Shown one piece after another: positions 49,791-54,214 of a DNA stretch of 54,214 bases. Both the position numbers and the translations under genes were made by a program. The DNA lies in assembly GCF_001613265.1 (NCBI RefSeq), contig NZ_BDCA01000040.1, positions 1 to 54,214 of the forward strand. Direction: 5' to 3'. The stretch's first letter is position 1, and every line of letters begins with the position of its first letter. The stretch is from Nocardia vermiculata NBRC 100427. Lineage in GTDB: Bacteria > Actinomycetota > Actinomycetes > Mycobacteriales > Mycobacteriaceae. A model generated the notes under the pieces. It ran no database searches. It was not told the DNA's origin and worked only from the letters and a program-made list of their open reading frames with translations.

Positions 49791-50893
49791 ACCGTCACCT
49801 CCTGGTCGGCGAGCCGATCACCCAACCGGGCCAGGTCGGCGCCCGCAGCCCCCAGGGTTGCGGCGATCTGCTTGCCCCACAACAGGTATCGGTGCACGGG
49901 GTAGTCGATGTCCACCCCGATACCCGCGTGCACATGCTGGGTGCGATGCACGACCCGCTGTCCCCCGTCGGCGGCCCACCACTTGGCGACCGGCACCGCG
50001 GTTCCCGGATCCTCCCCGGTGCCGAGCAACCAGGCCGCCTGCCACAAGGTGACCCGCATCGCCTCGAGATCGATATAGCAGTCGGCCAGCTGATGACCCA
50101 CCGCCTGGAACGATGCCAGCGGACGACCGAACTGCTTGCGCCCGTTGAGATACGAAACAGCCTGGGCGACCGCGCCGGCACCGACACCGGCCTGCAGCGC
50201 CGCGAGTGCCACCTGCGCGCGGTCCACCAGCCACCGCACCGAGCCACCCTCGGCGACGAGGTCGGCCGGGGCCGCGTCGAAGGTCAGATTCGTGGCGATG
50301 GCGCGCGTGGTGGTCTCGTTGTTCTCGGCCTGCACCCCGGCACCGGCCGGATCGACCAGGAACAGTCCGGTCCCGGTCGGCGTCGCGGCCGACACCAGCA
50401 CGCGGGTCGCGACATGCGCTGCCGGGACGGCCGCCTTCGCTCCGGTCAGCAGCCAGGTGCCGGCCTCGGACCGCTGCGCCGAGGTACCGGGTGCCGCGGG
50501 ATCGGCCGGACCGAACTCCTCGAGTCCGACGGTCAGCAGCAGTTGTCCTTCCGCGGCCGGGCCCACGTAACTGTCGCACTGTTCCCGGGTGCCGAATTCG
50601 GCGACGGCCGCGGCAGCGAGCACGGTCTCCCACAACGGCACCGGGGCCACGCTGCGGCCCTGCTGCTCGAGCAGCACACACAACTCGGTGAATCCCAGCC
50701 CGCCCCCGCCGTATTCGGCGGGCAGCGCGATCCCGACCAGTCCGGCCCGGCCGAGTTCGCGCCACAACTCGCGGTCGACCCGGTCCTCGGTCGCCTCGAC
50801 CGCCTTGATCCGGTCGGTACCCGATTTTCCGGTGAAGATGTCGGCGGCCAGATCACGAATCGCGATCTGCTCCTCGGTAAAGGCGAAATCCAT
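49787..50893 (-). CDS. Acyl-CoA dehydrogenase, FadE-like partner subunit
   Basis: A 368-residue acyl-CoA dehydrogenase family protein from ATG 50893. The N-terminal helical domain reads DFAFTEEQIAIRDLAADIF and GLVGIALPAEYGGGGLGFTELCVLLEQQGR; the middle domain lacks the usual T/S-rich signature. The C-terminal part contains LNGRKQFGRPLASFQAVGHQLADCYIDLEAMR, the R.QFG..I.FQA motif. It has lost several conserved residues compared with its neighbour. In actinobacterial steroid degradation such pairs form alpha2beta2 enzymes with one functional FAD site per pair, and this gene probably encodes the partner. It starts 31 bases after the neighbour's stop. Confidence 0.88.
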   Translation of the reverse strand: MDFAFTEEQIAIRDLAADIFTGKSGTDRIKAVEATEDRVDRELWRELGRAGLVGIALPAEYGGGGLGFTELCVLLEQQGRSVAPVPLWETVLAAAAVAEFGTREQCDSYVGPAAEGQLLLTVGLEEFGPADPAAPGTSAQRSEAGTWLLTGAKAAVPAAHVATRVLVSAATPTGTGLFLVDPAGAGVQAENNETTTRAIATNLTFDAAPADLVAEGGSVRWLVDRAQVALAALQAGVGAGAVAQAVSYLNGRKQFGRPLASFQAVGHQLADCYIDLEAMRVTLWQAAWLLGTGEDPGTAVPVAKWWAADGGQRVVHRTQHVHAGIGVDIDYPVHRYLLWGKQIAATLGAAGADLARLGDRLADQEVTV

Positions 50894-50924
50894 CAGTTCT
50901 CCTCACAGATGTCGAGCACGCTCA

Positions 50925-52088
50925 TCAGCCGCGCGCCGCCTTCGCCGCCCCCAGGCCCAGCGTGGCGACCATATCCCGCAGCACCTCGTTGACGCCGCCA
51001 CCGAAGGTGTTGACGACGGCCTGACGAGAGAGCTGTTCGATCTGCCCGGCCAGGACGGCTCCCGGGCTGCCCGGGCGGATCCGCCCGGCCGCACCGAGGA
51101 TGCCCAGCAGGCTGCGATAGACATCGACATGGGTTTCGGTGCCGAAGACCTTCGTCGCTCCGGCATCGGCGCCCGACAGCGTGTCGGCCGCCACGGCCAT
51201 CGTCATCTTCCAGTTCAGCAGGCGCATGGCCTCGAGTTTCGCGTGGGTGCGGGCGAATTCCTGTCGCACCCAGGGCTGGTCGACGGCGCCCGACTCCCGC
51301 GCCCAGTCCAGCACCTGCCGCCACAGCCCTTCGGTCCGCCCACCGAGAGCGGCCAGGCCGATGCGTTCGTGGTTCAGTTGCGCCGTGATCAGGCGCCAGC
51401 CACCGTTCGGCTCGCCGACCACCGCATCGTCGCCGACACGAATACCGGAGTAGTAGGTCGAGGTGACGGTCAGGCCACCGACGGTATGGATCGGCGACCA
51501 GGAGAAACCCGGGTCGGTGGTCGGCACGATGAGGATCGAGATGCCCCGGTGTTTCGGCGCATCCGGATCGGTGCGGCAGGCCAGCCAGACGTAGTCGGCG
51601 GTATTGGCACCGGAGGTGAAGATCTTGTTGCCGTCCACCACCCAGCCGTCACCATCGCGCACGGCGCGCGTCTGCAGCGACGCCAGGTCGGTGCCGGCCT
51701 CGGGCTCGGTGTATCCGATCGCGAAGACGATGTCGCCGGAGAGGATGCCGGGCAGGAATGCCGCCTTCTGTTCCTCGGTGCCGTACTTCTGCAGCGTCGG
51801 GCCGACCGTGTTGACGGTGACGAAGGGGAAGGGGATGCCGGCGCGCTGCACCTCGTCGAAGAAGACGAACTGATCCTCGATCGAGCGGCCCTGCCCGCCG
51901 AACTCCACCGGCCAGCCGATCCCCAGCCAGCCGTCGGCGCCGAGCATTTTCACGATCTCCCGGAACCGGTCGCCACCCACACCCTGTTCACCGGCGGCAC
52001 GCCGCTCGTCCTCGGGAAGCAGTCCGGCGAAATAGGTACGTAATTCCCGCCTGAGCTCCTGTTGTTCGGGTGACTCCCGAAAGTCCAT
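50925..52088 (-). CDS. Acyl-CoA dehydrogenase, FadE-like
   Basis: A 387-residue acyl-CoA dehydrogenase. ATG 52088 follows AGGAG; the frame running to 52244 overlaps the divergent SnoaL-like gene and is ignored. The first signature is clear, GYTEPEAGTDLASLQTRA, with VVDGNKIFTSGA after it; a late GGGVNEVLRDMVATLGLG corresponds to the second signature. N-terminal sequence ELRTYFAGLLPEDERR is of the FadE26/FadE28-like type. It probably pairs with the 368-residue subunit to introduce a double bond into an acyl-CoA made by the FadD17-like ligase. Confidence 0.9.
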   Translation of the reverse strand: MDFRESPEQQELRRELRTYFAGLLPEDERRAAGEQGVGGDRFREIVKMLGADGWLGIGWPVEFGGQGRSIEDQFVFFDEVQRAGIPFPFVTVNTVGPTLQKYGTEEQKAAFLPGILSGDIVFAIGYTEPEAGTDLASLQTRAVRDGDGWVVDGNKIFTSGANTADYVWLACRTDPDAPKHRGISILIVPTTDPGFSWSPIHTVGGLTVTSTYYSGIRVGDDAVVGEPNGGWRLITAQLNHERIGLAALGGRTEGLWRQVLDWARESGAVDQPWVRQEFARTHAKLEAMRLLNWKMTMAVAADTLSGADAGATKVFGTETHVDVYRSLLGILGAAGRIRPGSPGAVLAGQIEQLSRQAVVNTFGGGVNEVLRDMVATLGLGAAKAARG

Positions 52089-52177
52089 CGTGGTTCTCCT
52101 ATGCCATTGACGGCTGTCGCGACCTGATTCGGACGTTATCGGGGCCGGGCTGTCGCGAGCCTGCCGAGGTCCCACCC

Positions 52178-52196
52178 ACCGGAAACGCCGGTTCCG
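52178..52196. promoter_or_regulatory. Overlapping inverted repeats in ACAD/SnoaL divergent region
   Basis: In the 138-base region between the acyl-CoA dehydrogenase and SnoaL-like starts, ACCGG and CCGGT arms, and overlapping CGGAA and TTCCG arms, form a short operator-like element. No match to the KstR2-type motif was found here. Confidence 0.3.
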
Positions 52197-52226
52197 TGCG
52201 CGCGGCTTCGAGGCTGAGATAGGAAT

Positions 52227-52694
52227 GTGGAACCAGCTGACCAATTATCGATGTCTGCCCTCACCACCGGCTACGGTCGAGCGGTCGATCGCCGCGACGC
52301 GGACGCACTCACCTCCCTGTTCACCTCGGACGTGGTGTTGGTGTTGCCACCCGAGCTGAACGGAACGGGCGCGCCGAGCGAACTGGTCGGCAGAGACGAG
52401 GTGGTCGACGCGGTCGTGAAGTCGGTGCAGCGTTATGTACTGACCCGGCACGTCGTGGATCAACCACTGCTCGAAGGGGTGTCGGACGTGACTGCTCGCG
52501 GCGAAACCTATTGCACGGCGCACCACATATTCCCCTACGACGACGGTCACCGCGACAAGCGTGTGGCGATCCGCTATCAGGACACCTTCGCACGAGTCGA
52601 GGACAGCTGGTTGTTCTCCCGACGCGAACTCGTCGTCGATTTCACCGAGACGGTGCCGGTGCGGCTGCCGGCCACCCGCGAGACGGAGGTCTGA
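52227..52694 (+). CDS. SnoaL-like/nuclear-transport-factor-2-fold protein
   Basis: A 155-residue protein from GTG 52227 with an AGGA-like site upstream. It has the NTF2-fold pattern of SnoaL_4-type proteins: an N-terminal helix ALTTGYGRAVDRRDADALTSLFTSDVVLVLPP, a helix EVVDAVVKSVQRYVLTRHVV, then curved-sheet strands ending WLFSRRELVVDF. Members of this family isomerise, hydrate or cyclise hydrophobic ligands, and several act in steroid or polyketide pathways. It lies 3 bases upstream of the LLM gene in a three-gene operon with a second SnoaL-like protein. Confidence 0.85.
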   Translation: MEPADQLSMSALTTGYGRAVDRRDADALTSLFTSDVVLVLPPELNGTGAPSELVGRDEVVDAVVKSVQRYVLTRHVVDQPLLEGVSDVTARGETYCTAHHIFPYDDGHRDKRVAIRYQDTFARVEDSWLFSRRELVVDFTETVPVRLPATRETEV

Positions 52695-52697
52695 ACA

Positions 52698-53597
52698 ATG
52701 GAAATCGGGCTCAATCTGCTGGGCGCCGAGGGACTGTTCGACGGCGATATCAGCCGCGTTCCCGCCCTCGCGGCCGAGGCGGACCGCCGCGGCTTCGATC
52801 TGATCTCCACCGGCGATCACCTGGGTTTCGACGCCGACGCCCATGCGGTCCGACGCCGGGAGAACGCGTTCCCGTTCCCGCTGGAACACCCGTGGTACGA
52901 ACCGATCTCGTTGCTGTCGGCCGTGGCCGCGGTGACCGAGCGCGCACAGCTGGGGGTGTCGGTACTGATCGCGCCACTGCGGCCCCCCGTCCTGCTGGCC
53001 AAACAGATCGCGACCCTCGATCACCTCTCCAAGGGGCGGGTGACCATCGGGCTCGGGGTGGGCTGGCAGGAGGCGGAGTACACCGCCACCGGTGTGCCCT
53101 TCGAAGGCCGGTTCGGCCGGATGGAGGAGTTGGTGCGCGCGTGCCGCGAGCTGTGGACGCACGCCCCGGCCGAGTTCACCGGCCGCGATTACTCCTTCGA
53201 GAACTTCCACAGTCTGCCGTTTCCGGTCCAGGATCGGGTACCGGTGCTGTTCGGTCTCGGCCCGAGTCCGCGCAATTTCGACCGTATCGCCCGCGTCGCC
53301 GACGGCTGGACGGTCAATCCGACGGACCTGCCCCAGTTCGCCGACAGTGTCGCGCTGCTGCGCGACAGGTTCGCAGCCCACGACCGTGATCCCGGCTCGC
53401 TGCGCGTCCAGGTATCCATCACCCCGGTGTTCGATTCCGCCGGCAATGCCGACCTCGACGCGACGGCGCGCATGGTTCGGAAATTCCAGGAATTCGGTGC
53501 GACTGCTGTGCTGTTCCGTCCCACCTCGTTCAGCCGGGATCCGGGCCGGCTACCGGAGTTGCTGGACTGGATGATCAGCCTCGGCAACGACGACTAG
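52698..53597 (+). CDS. LLM-class (F420-type) oxidoreductase
   Basis: A 299-residue TIM-barrel protein of the bacterial luciferase-like superfamily. Features are GFDLISTGDHLGF near residue 32, AQLGVSVLIAPLRPPVLLAKQIATLDHLSKGRVTIGLGVGWQEAEYTATGVPFEGRFGRMEE, and RIARVADGWTVNP. In actinobacteria most such proteins use coenzyme F420 rather than FMN; which one is used here cannot be read from the sequence. It sits between two SnoaL-like genes, 3 and 12 bases away. Confidence 0.88.
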   Translation: MEIGLNLLGAEGLFDGDISRVPALAAEADRRGFDLISTGDHLGFDADAHAVRRRENAFPFPLEHPWYEPISLLSAVAAVTERAQLGVSVLIAPLRPPVLLAKQIATLDHLSKGRVTIGLGVGWQEAEYTATGVPFEGRFGRMEELVRACRELWTHAPAEFTGRDYSFENFHSLPFPVQDRVPVLFGLGPSPRNFDRIARVADGWTVNPTDLPQFADSVALLRDRFAAHDRDPGSLRVQVSITPVFDSAGNADLDATARMVRKFQEFGATAVLFRPTSFSRDPGRLPELLDWMISLGNDD

Positions 53598-53609
53598 AAG
53601 GAGACGGCG

Positions 53610-54131
53610 GTGTCGGACGCCCTGCAGGAACTGCTGCACAAACAAGCCATCTACGAGGTGGTGATGCGCTACTGCCGCGGTATCGATCGGCTCGATTTCG
53701 ACCTGGTGCGTAGCGCCTACCATCGCGACGCGATCGACCACCACACCGGATTCGACGGCACCGTCGACGAATTCGTCGAATGGTTGGGTCCGAAACTGCC
53801 CCGTCTCGGCGGCACCATGCATCACATCGGCAATCATCTGGTGGAACTGCACGGCGAGGTAGCGATCAGCGAATCGTATTCCATCGCAACCCATTGGAGT
53901 GCGCCCGGCGCCGAAGGCACGTCCGACTTCACCAGCGGTTGCCGCTACGTGGACCGAATGGAATTGCGGGAGGGCAGGTGGGCGATCGCGGAACGCTGGG
54001 CGGTACGCGAATGGACCCGCTCCGATGCCGGGCGGCTCACCGCTCCCGAGGGCAACGGGCCGCGTGGGCGCCGCGACGCCACCGATCCGCTGATACTGCT
54101 GCGCGAGCACATCACCCAGCGCGCCGGGTAG
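53610..54131 (+). CDS. SnoaL-like/NTF2-fold protein
   Basis: A 173-residue protein from GTG 53610 with AAGGAGA upstream. Its NTF2-fold start is LLHKQAIYEVVMRYCRGIDRLDFDLVRSAYHRDAIDHHTGFDGTVDEFVEWL, followed by TMHHIGNHLVEL and GCRYVDRMELREGRWAIAERWAVREW. This is the SnoaL_4 subtype with Asp and His in DHHTGF, sometimes a catalytic pair. Only distantly similar to the SnoaL-like protein at 52227. It is the last gene of the operon, followed by a strong terminator. Confidence 0.85.
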   Translation: MSDALQELLHKQAIYEVVMRYCRGIDRLDFDLVRSAYHRDAIDHHTGFDGTVDEFVEWLGPKLPRLGGTMHHIGNHLVELHGEVAISESYSIATHWSAPGAEGTSDFTSGCRYVDRMELREGRWAIAERWAVREWTRSDAGRLTAPEGNGPRGRRDATDPLILLREHITQRAG

Positions 54132-54145
54132 TCCGGTCCGGCACA

Positions 54146-54186
54146 GCCCTCGGGCCCACCGCGAGAACCGCGGTGGGCCCGAGGGC
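54146..54186 (+). terminator. Rho-independent terminator
   Basis: A perfect 18-bp GC-rich stem: arms GCCCTCGGGCCCACCGCG (54146-54163) and its complement (54169-54186), with loop AGAAC and TTTT following on the plus strand. It closes the SnoaL-LLM-SnoaL operon. Confidence 0.93.
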
Positions 54187-54214
54187 TTTTCGGTGCCGAA
54201 TGCCTGCCGCCCGG

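Overview
The window is high-GC DNA with strong actinobacterial signatures: a mycobacterial-type KstR2-like TetR repressor, an F420/LLM-type oxidoreductase, a FadD17/FadD1-like acyl-CoA ligase, a two-gene acyl-CoA dehydrogenase pair, a KshA-type Rieske oxygenase and a CmlR/Cmx-type efflux pump. A Nocardia- or Rhodococcus-like member of the Mycobacteriales is the best guess; this is inferred from protein families, since no rRNA or tRNA gene is present. Almost everything reads as catabolic and transport genes. No insertion sequence, prophage, CRISPR array or RNA gene was seen.

Layout. 1-2426: an uncharacterised gene pair, one member carrying a HExxGH zinc-protease-like motif, and a broken Old Yellow Enzyme gene. 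2442-7557 (minus): a class I cytochrome P450 operon (gluconolactonase-like protein, SDR, P450, [2Fe-2S] ferredoxin, ferredoxin reductase, small ORF) ending in a strong hairpin. 7787-12623 (minus): a branched-chain-amino-acid-type ABC transporter in which both permeases and one ATPase are fused into one 929-residue protein, divergent from an IclR regulator (12912). 13699-23352 (minus): a PadR regulator, a complete oligopeptide-type ABC transporter, a protein with a possible 2-oxoglutarate/Fe(II) facial triad, a VOC protein, a small CxxC protein and a KshA-like Rieske oxygenase. 23701-27169: small ferredoxin-fold (Dabb/ABM-like) proteins and a KstD/fumarate-reductase-like flavoprotein. 27340-33198: SDRs, an MmgE/PrpD protein, an MHS-type transporter and a MarR regulator. 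33252-38831: a polysaccharide-deacetylase-like hydrolase, an asparaginase-like protein, a chloramphenicol-type efflux pump, a BtrH-like protein and an NAD-dependent epimerase. 38945-45857 (minus): a second oligopeptide-type ABC transporter in line with an IclR regulator and an SDR. 46453-54131: the KstR2-like TetR, the acyl-CoA ligase, a hotdog thioesterase, two acyl-CoA dehydrogenases, and a SnoaL-LLM-SnoaL operon closed by a strong terminator.

How they work together. Three local regulatory circuits can be read from the DNA. (1) A 17-bp palindrome of the form TTCCCGnTCAnCGGGAA occurs five times, each time in front of a catabolic or transport unit, one of them in the IclR/liv divergent promoter. 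This suggests one regulon linking the P450 operon, the liv transporter, the VOC/2OG-like/oligopeptide transporter block, the Rieske/flavoprotein block and the 27169 gene. (2) A motif ACAAGnCTTGTAG recurs upstream of the PrpD-SDR operon and between the MHS transporter and the MarR gene. (3) Between the second transporter and the KstR2-like gene lie one exact and one near match to the KstR2 operator AnCAAGnnCTTGnT. Together these suggest import and oxidative/CoA-linked degradation of a cyclic, possibly steroid-like or peptide/amide-decorated substrate. The substrate itself cannot be read from the sequence.
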